Source: JBDUDR01 sp040002845 (lineage in GTDB: Bacteria > Actinomycetota > Actinomycetes > Propionibacteriales > Nocardioidaceae). Taken from it: a stretch of 16,685 nucleotides of DNA. Shown here piece by piece: positions 1 to 6,259 of this stretch; position 1 is the stretch's first letter; every line of letters begins with the position of its first letter. The stretch covers positions 1 through 16,685 of the forward strand of contig JBDUDR010000052.1 of NCBI GenBank assembly GCA_040002845.1, written 5' to 3'. Both the position numbers and the translations under genes were made by a program. The notes below the pieces were generated by a model that ran no database searches, was not told where the DNA came from, and saw nothing but the letters and a program-made list of their open reading frames with translations.

Positions 1-1017
1 GGCACCCCGCTGATCAACGACATCGAGGACTTCCGAGCGATCTGGCAGTTCCTCGGCTGGATCGAGGAACGCAAACCCGGGGACGCGCTGATGGCGGCAC
101 TGGAACAGACGGGTCTCACGCCCGCCGACCATGCGTTCTACCCGGCCGCACGGGCCGCGGTTATCGACCTCGGCATCGTCCGCCGGCGCAAGGTCGACGT
201 CGCCGCCGACATCCCAGCCCGTCGGATCGCCGACCTGCCGGTCGAGCTCGAGGGCGCCGCTGGCCGCTCGATCAGGCAGGCCGAGCGGCAGCTCGCCAAA
301 CGCCTGGTCGGTCGCTACCAGGCCGCGCTGGAACACCGACGCACCGGCTCGGTCGCCGAGGGTATCGACCACGCGCTTGTACGCCGCGTGGCCGAACGCG
401 AAGTCGCCGATGGCGGCGACGAACGCACCGGGGACAACGTCTTCGCGATGGTGCGCAGGATCGGGCAGGCCAAGGCAGACCTCGCCGCCGACTACGCCGC
501 GCAGCTCGCGCGCAGTGCCGGCAAGGTCGTCTTCTTCGCCAAGCACCTCGACGTGATGGACACCGCCACGGACACCTTCGCCAAGCGCGACATCCGCCAC
601 ACCTCGATCCGGGGCGACCAGACCTCGACGGCACGCCAGAAGGCCATCGATGCATTCGTCAACGATCCCGACGTCGCGATCATTGTCTGCTCGCTGACAG
701 CCGCCGGCGTAGGGATCAACCTCCATGTCGCCTCGAACGTCGTGCTCGCTGAACTCTCCTGGACGAACGCCGAGCAGACCCAGGCGATCGACCGGGTGCA
801 CCGCATCGGCCAGACCGAGCCCGTCACCGCCTGGCGGATCATCGCCGCCCAGACCATCGACGCGAAGATCGCCGCGCTGATCGACACCAAGGCGGGACTG
901 GCCACTCGGGCCCTCGACGGATCGGACGAAGGGGCCACCCCTTCGTCCGACGTCCAGGTCGAAGCGTTGGTGGCGTTGCTGACCAACGCGCTGTCAGAGC
1001 ACCCCGGCAACGCGTAA
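1..1017 (+). CDS. SNF2-family DEAD/DEAH-box helicase, C-terminal part (5' truncated by window)
   Basis: The reading frame is open from base 1 to the TAA at 1015-1017, so the start lies outside the window. The first residues, GTPLINDIEDF, match the end of the first RecA-like domain (motif III region, usually GTPxxN). The second domain follows: a KVVFFAKH strand, RGDQTSTARQ (motif IV region), CSLTAAGVGINL (motif V) and QAIDRVHRIGQ (motif VI, with arginine finger). This order is diagnostic of SNF2/SMARCAL1-type DNA translocases, which use ATP to move on duplex DNA and remodel or displace bound structures. About 120 residues between the two blocks are a family-variable insertion. The C-terminal 60 residues are Ala/Asp/Ser-rich and contain a 13-bp DNA hairpin (922-950). 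Without the N-terminal half, the subfamily and any associated domain (nuclease, SWIM finger) cannot be assigned. Confidence 0.9.
   Translation, partial: GTPLINDIEDFRAIWQFLGWIEERKPGDALMAALEQTGLTPADHAFYPAARAAVIDLGIVRRRKVDVAADIPARRIADLPVELEGAAGRSIRQAERQLAKRLVGRYQAALEHRRTGSVAEGIDHALVRRVAEREVADGGDERTGDNVFAMVRRIGQAKADLAADYAAQLARSAGKVVFFAKHLDVMDTATDTFAKRDIRHTSIRGDQTSTARQKAIDAFVNDPDVAIIVCSLTAAGVGINLHVASNVVLAELSWTNAEQTQAIDRVHRIGQTEPVTAWRIIAAQTIDAKIAALIDTKAGLATRALDGSDEGATPSSDVQVEALVALLTNALSEHPGNA
922..950. repeat. Perfect 13-bp inverted repeat with 3-nt loop inside the helicase gene
   Basis: TCGGACGAAGGGG (922-934) is followed by CCA and then its exact reverse complement CCCCTTCGTCCGA (938-950). It encodes SDEGATPSS in the helicase tail. 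There is no T-run after it and the gene runs on for 65 bases, so it is not a classical terminator in this direction. Arm length and perfection are unusual for coding DNA even at this GC content. Confidence 0.85.
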
Positions 1018-1221
1018 GACGACCTGAAAGGCCCTTCCGCTGCGGGGAAACGACACCCATCGCGACCGCGGCCGGGGCGTTCTCACGCGGCCGGAAAGAC
1101 GCGCCTACGTGCACGCCCGGACCCGCGGCAGAACCGGATGCCGCGGGTGCAGGGTTGGTGCCGTCACGGTCGCCGTCGCGCTGCGCGCCCACTTGCCCGT
1201 GGCTGGGTACGCTCGAGCAGT
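1018..1221. other. Intergenic spacer between helicase and small unknown gene
   Basis: About 200 bp without a convincing gene. A 9-base sequence CGCGGCCGG occurs twice, at about 1067-1075 and 1086-1094; each copy contains the palindrome CGGCCG. No clear promoter hexamers or Rho-independent terminator were recognised. A plus-strand frame does extend into this stretch (back to an ATG at 1138), but its residues are Arg-rich and look non-coding. Confidence 0.5.
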
Positions 1222-1596
1222 ATGGAGGAGAACAAGGCACGCCGTGTCGTCGACGCCCTGCGCGAGCGCGGCACGGACGCCGACTTGGCGCGGGTGGGGG
1301 TTCACCAGTTCGGAGTGACGATTAGGCTCCCCGATGGGCGCGAGGCAACGTGGGACTCCGACGATACTGCCTCTCTCGAGGCCCAGGTGATGCGCAATGG
1401 CGTGCTGGTGGGGTTCGTCCCCGAGATAGAGGGCTCGGACAGCTACACCGAGGACCAGATTATCGACGCGATCGTGCGCACCGACTACGACCAGCCGATC
1501 GCCACCCAGCGTCCCACCGCACCGCCGCGCGCACCGGCCCTACCCATCAAGGGCGGGCTCTTCCGCCGGTTCATGGACGGGTTCCGCTATCGCTGA
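1222..1596 (+). CDS. Small conserved-looking hypothetical protein (124 aa)
   Basis: The ATG at 1222 is preferred over an in-frame ATG 84 bases upstream because the upstream stretch is Arg-rich and lacks protein-like character, while the protein from MEENKARRVV onward has balanced acidic and hydrophobic residues. The ribosome-binding site is weak. The predicted fold is a short helix (residues 1-18), then strands around the sequence VTIRLPDGREATWDSD, a helix, and an acidic helix SYTEDQIIDAIVRTDY. The tail from about residue 95 is Pro/Ala-rich and ends in a basic patch, LFRRFMDGFRYR. No signal peptide or membrane segment is seen. I do not recognise the family. The composition and codon use match the neighbouring helicase, so it is probably a real gene. 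Function is unknown. Confidence 0.65.
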   Translation: MEENKARRVVDALRERGTDADLARVGVHQFGVTIRLPDGREATWDSDDTASLEAQVMRNGVLVGFVPEIEGSDSYTEDQIIDAIVRTDYDQPIATQRPTAPPRAPALPIKGGLFRRFMDGFRYR

Positions 1597-1973
1597 GGGC
1601 ACACTTCACAGCATGAGGGCCGGGGCCGGGTCGACGGAGCAGTAGCGGACACATGTAGCGGGCGTCTGGCCGAGCTCAGGAGTAGCGGTGGCCTTTCGCG
1701 GTGTGGCCCTGTTCGCGGGTGCAGGTGCGCCCGCTGATGGCCCGATGGCCGCACAGCATTGCGTCCGGGAGAACCGGGTTGGCTGCGGGCGCCTGGGCTC
1801 GTCTTGTTGGAGGCTGCCTTCCCCGTCCGCGCCGGCACCGCGGTGGGGGCTGCCCGTGCCGTCCTTCGCCCATAGCGAGCCTCGAGCATGGCGCGCTAAG
1901 TCAGGTCGTCGGTTTCCGGCTTTGATTGAGGTGTCGCCGCCCGTGGGCCACCGGCGATCGCGGTGAAGGCGGG
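1597..1973. other. Gap of about 380 bp holding at most one small minus-strand gene
   Basis: No plus-strand frame here reads like protein. On the minus strand a 65-codon frame (1676-1873) with Cys/His spacing is the only plausible gene and is listed separately. No terminator, repeat or RNA gene was recognised in the remainder. Confidence 0.5.
1676..1873 (-). CDS. Possible small Cys/His (zinc-ribbon-like) protein, 65 aa
   Basis: The frame starts with ATG at 1873-1871. A GAGG sits six bases upstream on the minus strand, which is a reasonable Shine-Dalgarno site. It stops at TGA 1678-1676. The first 38 residues are Arg/Pro-rich and disordered-looking. The last 25 residues read CGHRAISGRTC, TREQGH, TAKGHRYS, giving the spacing C41-x-H43-x7-C51-x5-H57-x4-H62. 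Small actinobacterial proteins often carry a pattern of this kind (C...GxxCxRxxGHxxxH), presumably binding one metal ion; that comparison is from general knowledge. The gene could also start later, at the Met just before the Cys cluster. GC-rich DNA readily produces spurious Arg/Pro frames, so the call rests mainly on the tail motif and the ribosome-binding site. Confidence 0.4.
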   Translation of the reverse strand: MGEGRHGQPPPRCRRGRGRQPPTRRAQAPAANPVLPDAMLCGHRAISGRTCTREQGHTAKGHRYS

Positions 1974-2429
1974 CTACTCGGGTGACTTGTCCCGCGCGGA
2001 GATGTACCGCTCCTGAACGGCGTCCAGTTCGGCTTTCGCGCGCTCCGCGGGGATGGAATTGAGCGTGATCTTTCTCAGGCTCGTTGCATCATTGGCGATC
2101 CGCGACATTACAAACTGCTGCGTCTGGTTGAATCTCGCCCTGCGATCCGCCCTCACGAGGGTCTGTATGCCGGCCAGGCCCGCCGCAATCGCAGCACATA
2201 TCCCGACGACCTGATTCGACACGCTTTCGGCGAATGCCGTTGCGCTTGCTACGGCAGCAAATACCGTTGCCGGAACACCAAGAACATAGTAAAGCATCTC
2301 AAATCTACGCCGGAACCTTGCATACGCCCGTTCCGATGCCTTTGCCTTCTCCTCAAGTTCAGCGAGCAGGTCACTGATGACCGCCTTCGCATCCCCGCTG
2401 GATGATGGTGCGGGGTTGTCGGCCATCAT
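1974..2429 (-). CDS. Two-helix membrane protein, SLATT/DUF4231-like architecture
   Basis: The protein is 151 aa from tandem ATGs at 2429 and 2426; GAGG on the minus strand lies 3 or 6 bases upstream, which suits the second Met best. Longer in-frame starts upstream give an Arg/Cys-rich leader that looks untranslated. Residues 12-45 form a charged amphipathic helix or coiled coil (AKAVISDLLAELEEKAKASE). Two membrane helices follow at about 45-67 and 73-92, then a basic turn (RADRRARFNQTQQFV) and a C-terminal helical region. A cytoplasmic helix, a two-helix hairpin and a cytoplasmic helix is the layout of SLATT/DUF4231 proteins, proposed pore-forming effectors in bacterial conflict systems. I see the layout and the R-rich post-TM segment, not a decisive motif. 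No SMODS nucleotide cyclase or SLOG partner is next to it. Its DNA is visibly AT-richer than its surroundings, suggesting separate acquisition. Confidence 0.6.
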   Translation of the reverse strand: MMADNPAPSSSGDAKAVISDLLAELEEKAKASERAYARFRRRFEMLYYVLGVPATVFAAVASATAFAESVSNQVVGICAAIAAGLAGIQTLVRADRRARFNQTQQFVMSRIANDATSLRKITLNSIPAERAKAELDAVQERYISARDKSPE

Positions 2430-2500
2430 GCACCTCGCTCGTCGCTTGATCCTTGCATGGTCTTGCCGCCCGAGTGGCCTCTCTCGCGAGGAGCGGCCCT

Positions 2501-2770
2501 TCAGCCCGGCGCCGGAATCGGATGGTAGCGCCAGATCGACTGGGCCACACACCCTGGCACGTCTTGATCCTCGACCTCGATGACGCAGTCGATCGTCAGC
2601 TGGGCTGCACCATTGACGTCGTCGACCCCGACAGCCCGCCCGCGGAGCCCGGACCAGGCGCACGCCATCAAAGAGTCCTGCTCAACATCGAGAGGGCAGC
2701 CCTCGCCGTCGGGTCCTTGGGGCTGGTAAGTCGCCAGCTGCGGAAGCAGGAGCTGACTTAGGCACGCCAC
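2501..2770 (-). pseudogene. Possible small gene or gene fragment (89 codons)
   Basis: An open frame on the minus strand whose first half is Gln/Leu/Pro-rich and whose second half (VGVDDVNGAAQLTIDCVIEVED, ending IWRYHPIPAPG) has alternating hydrophobic residues as in a beta sheet. It ends shortly before the upstream flank of the two-helix membrane gene. No family is recognised and no good ribosome-binding site decides a start. It may be the remains of a longer protein whose N-terminal part is lost in the degenerate sequence upstream. Confidence 0.2.
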
Positions 2771-2859
2771 CGTTGGTGCGGATGGACTCGGGAATTCCAG
2801 GCGGCCAGCAGGCCAACCACGTCGGCCGCGGCACGGCGATCTCCGTGGACAGCCGGTTC

Positions 2860-2875
2860 GTGACGTTCACGTCAC
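2860..2875. promoter_or_regulatory. 16-base palindrome GTGACG-TTCA-CGTCAC
   Basis: GTGACG (2860-2865) and CGTCAC (2870-2875) are exact reverse complements separated by TTCA. Size and symmetry fit a dimeric repressor operator, but it lies in the degenerate stretch with no clear promoter next to it, so it may be chance or a relic. Confidence 0.3.
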
Positions 2876-3148
2876 GGGTCACGGGCGTCGAATCTGGTGG
2901 CCGGTGAGCAGCCGCAGCGGGGTCGGCCAACCCAGCCTCGAGCCCGTCGAGCGCGGCCAGGACCTCGGCCTCACGCGCCGAGATGCCTACCTTCGGAGGT
3001 GTCCCCTGATTGGCCACCTTCAGATTGTGCACGCGGGCTACTTCCAACCCAATGCCAGCCTCGATCTAGCCCAGCACCTGCCCGCTGAGGCGTTCCGGGC
3101 CGACGGCGAACCGGAAGCCGGACAGTTCACCGATCGAACACGACGCGA

Positions 3149-3994
3149 CTAGCGGGCGCGGTAGCGATATCCGGGCTGACCTCGTGGACGCAGCAACCGG
3201 TCCCGGTAGACGATCGAGATGCGAGCGCCTCGAGCAGAGCAGGCATGCTTGAAACTCGCGAGACCGTTGTCTGCGTACTCGATCTCGATGACGTGTCTGC
3301 CGTACGCCCGGAGGTAGTTAGCGCACTCGTGGTAGCGCTGGCAGTCCTCGGCAACGGCGAAGTCGAACCCGACCGACTCGGCCCGCCGTTTGCGGAGGCC
3401 GGCCAGGTTCTTCTGCGCGATCGCCAGCCCGGCGTGGTGCGCGTGTCTCGCAAGGCGGGTCGACAGCTCCAACGCGCCGTCTCGAGTCAGCAGCCCGCGG
3501 GAGCGGGTGAATGAGTCGAGGTTGTCCGGCTCCACCGCCTTGAACCCCTGTCGCGCGCAGCCGGCCATCTGCACCCCGATGACCTTGGCCAGCCGGGACC
3601 GCTTCGCGGCGGAGGACGTGTCGAGCAGCACCTCGCCCGGCCAACCCGGGTCGTGAACCAGATGTCCGGAAGCGGTCCGGAGCAGCAGTCGGGGGTGATG
3701 ATGCCGCCACCGGGGGAGTGATCCGGGCTGGGTCTGGAAGGCATTCACGTAGCAGATCGAGTACGGGCCCGCCACCGGATGTGCGTGGCGATCCCTGGTC
3801 ACGGCGGTGACCCCGGTTGGCGGCGGATAAGCACCGCCGAGCTGATAGTCGAACTTGGCATTGACCGGCGGACGGTGGACCCGGCTCGCCGGCCAGGCGC
3901 CGCTGGCGCCGGATCCGACCAGCGCCAGACAGATCGCCAGCACGCCCACCGGGGCAAGGACGCGCTTCATCGATATCGCCACGGATCTCATCAT
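3149..3994 (-). CDS. Secreted GH114-like endo-alpha-1,4-polygalactosaminidase-type glycosidase
   Basis: The protein is 281 aa if translation starts at the tandem ATGs at 3994/3991; an alternative ATG at 3970 gives MKRVLAPVGVLAICLALVGSG directly. Residues 9-32 form a typical Sec signal peptide (basic start, hydrophobic core, small residues); no lipobox Cys is seen. The mature part is a TIM-barrel-like GH114 domain: FDYQLGGAY (48-56), ICYVNAF (80-86), DPGWPGEVLLD (115-125), GFKAVEPDNLDSF (150-162), IAQKNL (192-197), FAVAEDCQRYHEC (212-224) and VIEIEY (235-240). The acidic residues in EPDN and AEDC match the positions of the catalytic Asp and Glu expected in this family, which cleaves galactosaminogalactan-type polymers. 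It acts outside the cell. It is transcribed away from the formate operon with 202 bp between the starts. Function as a glycosidase is likely; the substrate is inferred. Confidence 0.8.
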   Translation of the reverse strand: MMRSVAISMKRVLAPVGVLAICLALVGSGASGAWPASRVHRPPVNAKFDYQLGGAYPPPTGVTAVTRDRHAHPVAGPYSICYVNAFQTQPGSLPRWRHHHPRLLLRTASGHLVHDPGWPGEVLLDTSSAAKRSRLAKVIGVQMAGCARQGFKAVEPDNLDSFTRSRGLLTRDGALELSTRLARHAHHAGLAIAQKNLAGLRKRRAESVGFDFAVAEDCQRYHECANYLRAYGRHVIEIEYADNGLASFKHACSARGARISIVYRDRLLRPRGQPGYRYRAR

Positions 3995-4060
3995 CGCGCC
4001 AACTTCGCCCGCTGCAACGGCAAAGCCTCGAACCCGGCCACGAGCTGGTGGCGGGCACCG

Positions 4061-4075
4061 AGGGGTCCGACCCCT
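4061..4075. promoter_or_regulatory. Candidate operator: AGGGGT-CCG-ACCCCT palindrome
   Basis: AGGGGT (4061-4066) and ACCCCT (4070-4075) are exact reverse complements with a 3-base spacer. It sits 67 bases from the glycosidase start and 122 bases from fdsG, suited to control of either gene. The regulator is unknown. Confidence 0.4.
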
Positions 4076-4146
4076 GCCCAGCCGGGGTTACGCTCGACCT
4101 GTACGCCGGTCGGTTTGCGACATCTGACCCGGCGTTCCCCAGCATG

Positions 4147-4186
4147 CCTACACGAGTGGATGCGGACCTACACGAGTGGATGCGGA
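4147..4186 (+). repeat. Perfect tandem direct repeat, 2 x 20 bp, in the fdsG leader
   Basis: CCTACACGAGTGGATGCGGA occurs at 4147-4166 and again, with no mismatch and no gap, at 4167-4186. The second copy ends inside the fdsG Shine-Dalgarno site (GGAAG, 4184-4188). It may be a recent replication-slippage duplication or a paired protein-binding site with roughly two-turn spacing. Each copy holds a GTG and an ATG; only the GTG of copy 2 (4176) is in frame with fdsG. Confidence 0.9.
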
Positions 4187-4188
4187 AG
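4184..4188 (+). promoter_or_regulatory. Ribosome-binding site deciding the fdsG start
   Basis: GGAAG lies 8 bases before the ATG at 4197. The alternative in-frame GTG at 4176 has no purine-rich site before it, so the ATG is chosen. Confidence 0.65.
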
Positions 4189-4196
4189 TATCGAAC

Positions 4197-4676
4197 ATGG
4201 GTGGACCAGAGGCCGAAGCCGACCTCTCGACGCTCGTACGCTCCGTCGTGGCCAGGCACCAGGGCGAGCAAGGCGCGCTGCTGCCGATCTTGCACGACCT
4301 GCAGAGTGAGTCCGGCTACATCGACCCCGACTGCATACCGATCCTGGCTGACGAGCTGAACCTGTCGCGGGCCGACGTGTACGGCGTGGTCACGTTCTAC
4401 CGCGACTTCCGGGACCGCCCTGCGGGCCGGACCACGGTACGCCTGTGCCGGGCCGAGGCCTGCCAGGCCGTCGGCGCCGAAGCGTTGGCCGAGCATGCTC
4501 AGAACCGCTTGGGCATCGGCTTCGGTGCCACCACTCCAGACAACGGGCTGAGCCTCGAGCAGGTCTTCTGCTTCGGGAACTGCGCTCTTGGCCCGACGGT
4601 CCAGGTCGGCGACCGTCTGTACGGCCGAGTCGACGCCGACCGCTTCGACGCGCTCGTGGCCGGTGTTCAGTCGTGA
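4197..4676 (+). CDS. fdsG: NAD-dependent formate dehydrogenase, gamma subunit (NuoE-like)
   Basis: This 159-aa protein is the small electron-transfer subunit of the soluble molybdenum formate dehydrogenase. It is homologous to the 24-kDa subunit NuoE of complex I. A helical N-terminal half (LLPILHDLQSESGYI, LADELNLSRADVYGVVTFY) is followed by a thioredoxin-like domain that binds one [2Fe-2S] cluster. The four ligands are visible as C84-x4-C89 (LCRAEACQ) and C125-x3-C129 (FCFGNCALGP). The length is normal for the family. ATG 4197 is chosen because of the GGAAG site 8 bases upstream; a GTG at 4176 would add seven residues from the tandem repeat. It is the first gene of the operon, and its TGA overlaps the GTG start of fdsB (GTGA), indicating translational coupling. 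Confidence 0.92.
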   Translation: MGGPEAEADLSTLVRSVVARHQGEQGALLPILHDLQSESGYIDPDCIPILADELNLSRADVYGVVTFYRDFRDRPAGRTTVRLCRAEACQAVGAEALAEHAQNRLGIGFGATTPDNGLSLEQVFCFGNCALGPTVQVGDRLYGRVDADRFDALVAGVQS

Positions 4677-6259
4677 GCGCACCCGTCACCGTCTACGTTC
4701 CACGCGACTCTGCCGCTCGTTCGGTAGGTGCCGATGAGGTCGCAGCTCGGCTGCTGGAGGCCACCTCCCGCGATCACGTGCGGCTCGTACGCAACGGGTC
4801 CCGCGGCATGCTCTGGCTCGAACCCCTGGTAGAGATAGCCACCTCCGAGGGCAGGGTCGCCTACGGCTCCGTGAGCGTCGACGATGTCGATGACCTGCTG
4901 GCAGCCGGGATGCTGGCCGGGGCCGAGCACCCCAAGCGTCTGGGTCTGACCGATGGCATCGAGTGGCTCAGCCGGCAGTCACGAGTCACCTTCGCGAGGG
5001 TCGGGGTGGTCGATCCGCTGTCGGCCGACGACTACCTCGCGCACGGGGGCATGACCGGCCTTCGCCGCGCCCTCGAGCTCACCCCCGCGGAGGTGGTGGC
5101 GGAGGTCACGGAGTCGGGTCTGCGCGGGCGTGGCGGCGCCGGCTTCCCCGCCGGCGTCAAGTGGCAGACGGTGCTGCAAACCGAGCAAACCCCGAAATAC
5201 ATCTGCTGCAACGCAGACGAGGGCGACAGCGGTACGTTCGCCGACCGGATGCTGATGGAGGGCGATCCGTACACGCTCGTCGAAGGCATGCTGGTCGCGG
5301 CGCACGCGGTCGGTGCCACCGAGGGCTATGTCTACATCCGCTCGGAGTACCCCGATGCCGCCTCGATTCTGAGCTCTGCGATCGAGATCGCCTACGCGCG
5401 AGGCTGGCTCGGACAGAACGTGCTCGGCTCCGAGCTCTCCCTTGACCTGTTCATCCGGATCGGCGCCGGCGCCTACATCTGCGGCGAGGAGACCTCCATG
5501 CTGGAAAGCCTGGAGGGCAAACGGGGTGAGATCAGGGCCAAACCCCCGATTCCGGCCCTGGCCGGCCTGTTCGGACAGCCCACGGTCGTCAACAACGTGA
5601 TCACACTGGCAGCCGTGCCCGGCATCTTGTCCGACGGCGGTTCGGCGTACCACGCCTACGGCATGGAGCGCTCCCGCGGTACGCAGGTCTTCCAGCTGGC
5701 CGGCAACATCGCCCATGGCGGGATCGTCGAGACAGCCTTCGGCATCACCCTCGGCGAGCTCGTCATCGGCTACGGCGGCGGGACCATCTCCGGCCGGCCG
5801 GTCCGGGCGGTGCAGGTGGGCGGCCCCCTCGGCGCGTACCTGCCGACCTCCAGCTTCGACCTGCCGATGGACTACGAGGCGTTCACGGCGGCCGGAGCCA
5901 TGATCGGCCACGGAGGCCTCGTGGTGTTCGACGACTCGGTGGACATGGCCCAGCAGGCACGGTTCGCCATGGAGTTCTGCGCGGAGGAGTCCTGTGGCAA
6001 GTGCACCCCGTGCCGGATCGGCTCGGTCCGTGGGGTCGAGGTCATCGACCGGATCATCGCGGGCGAGGACCGCGAGGCGAACCTGGTGCTGCTCGACGAC
6101 CTGTGCGAAGTCATGACCGAGGGGTCGCTGTGCGCGATGGGCGGCCTGACCCCGATGCCCGTACAGAGCGCGCTGCGCCACTTCCCCGACGACTTCGCCA
6201 AAGACTCACCAGGAACACGCACCAGACCGGCCCAGCTCGCCCCGGAGGCCACCTCATGA
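4673..6259 (+). CDS. fdsB: NAD-dependent formate dehydrogenase, beta subunit (NuoF-like, FMN/NAD)
   Basis: This subunit takes electrons from the Fe-S chain and passes them through FMN to NAD+. Translation most likely starts at GTG 4673, giving 528 aa and a 4-base overlap with fdsG; the frame is open further upstream, but that part overlaps fdsG and has no protein character. Residues 1-125 form a thioredoxin-like domain without Cys ligands, as usual in FdsB. The FMN/NADH domain shows LRGRGGAGFPAGVKW (150-164), CNADEGDSGTF (179-189), GAGAYICGEETSML (264-277) and PPIPALAGLFGQPTVVNNV (291-309). The C-terminal [4Fe-4S] cluster has ligands C441, C444 and C447 (ESCGKCTPCRIG) and C487 (SLCAMGG). All key motifs are intact. 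The TGA stop overlaps the ATG of fdsA. Confidence 0.94.
   Translation: MSAPVTVYVPRDSAARSVGADEVAARLLEATSRDHVRLVRNGSRGMLWLEPLVEIATSEGRVAYGSVSVDDVDDLLAAGMLAGAEHPKRLGLTDGIEWLSRQSRVTFARVGVVDPLSADDYLAHGGMTGLRRALELTPAEVVAEVTESGLRGRGGAGFPAGVKWQTVLQTEQTPKYICCNADEGDSGTFADRMLMEGDPYTLVEGMLVAAHAVGATEGYVYIRSEYPDAASILSSAIEIAYARGWLGQNVLGSELSLDLFIRIGAGAYICGEETSMLESLEGKRGEIRAKPPIPALAGLFGQPTVVNNVITLAAVPGILSDGGSAYHAYGMERSRGTQVFQLAGNIAHGGIVETAFGITLGELVIGYGGGTISGRPVRAVQVGGPLGAYLPTSSFDLPMDYEAFTAAGAMIGHGGLVVFDDSVDMAQQARFAMEFCAEESCGKCTPCRIGSVRGVEVIDRIIAGEDREANLVLLDDLCEVMTEGSLCAMGGLTPMPVQSALRHFPDDFAKDSPGTRTRPAQLAPEATS
6244..6248 (+). promoter_or_regulatory. Strong ribosome-binding site of fdsA
   Basis: GGAGG lies inside the fdsB 3' end, 7 bases before the ATG at 6256, and fixes that ATG as the start, although the frame is open upstream to about 6001. 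Confidence 0.75.

Larger units (their letters stand above)
2430..3148. other. Gap of about 720 bp: no intact gene, probable gene remnants
   Basis: Frames here are short, overlapping and mutually incompatible. On the minus strand, 2501-2770 could encode 89 aa with a protein-like C-terminal half (NGAAQLTIDCVIEVEDQDV), but I cannot place it. Further upstream on the same strand, around 2960-3000, the peptide VGISAREAEVLAAL resembles the beginning of LuxR-type helix-turn-helix domains, but the recognition helix does not follow in any frame. This fits a decayed region behind the glycosidase gene. A 16-base palindrome at 2860-2875 is listed separately. No RNA gene or insertion-sequence ends were recognised. 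Confidence 0.5.
3995..4196. promoter_or_regulatory. Divergent control region between glycosidase and formate operon
   Basis: These 202 bp must carry promoters for both divergent units. I see a hyphenated palindrome at 4061-4075 and a tandem 20-bp repeat at 4147-4186 next to fdsG. A TTGCGA at 4115-4120 could be a -35 element, but no matching -10 was found at 16-18 bp, so no promoter is assigned. Confidence 0.6.

Noticed and set aside
1067..1094. CGCGGCCGG direct repeat as a regulatory site
   Set aside because: Nine G/C-only bases recur easily at this composition; no supporting promoter element.
4115..4143. fds promoter with TTGCGA as -35
   Set aside because: No plausible -10 hexamer at a normal spacing.
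4147..4186. CRISPR-like or attachment-site reading of the 20-bp tandem repeat
   Set aside because: Two gapless copies, no spacers, no tRNA or integrase nearby.
3318..4682. 454-codon minus-strand open frame spanning fdsG, the divergent promoter and part of the glycosidase gene
   Set aside because: Crosses two well-supported genes in other frames, and its sequence is Arg/Ala-rich without domains.
4445..4690. Longer fdsB starting within fdsG, or an fdsG-fdsB fusion
   Set aside because: The upstream extension overlaps fdsG in another frame and has no protein character; the GTGA overlap at 4673-4676 is a normal coupled start.
4979..6181. 400-codon minus-strand open frame opposite fdsB
   Set aside because: Lies entirely within the conserved FdsB motifs on the plus strand and has no recognisable domain.
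6001..6255. FdsA start at 6001
   Set aside because: This 85-residue extension overlaps the FdsB Fe-S region in another frame; GGAGG before ATG 6256 decides the start.
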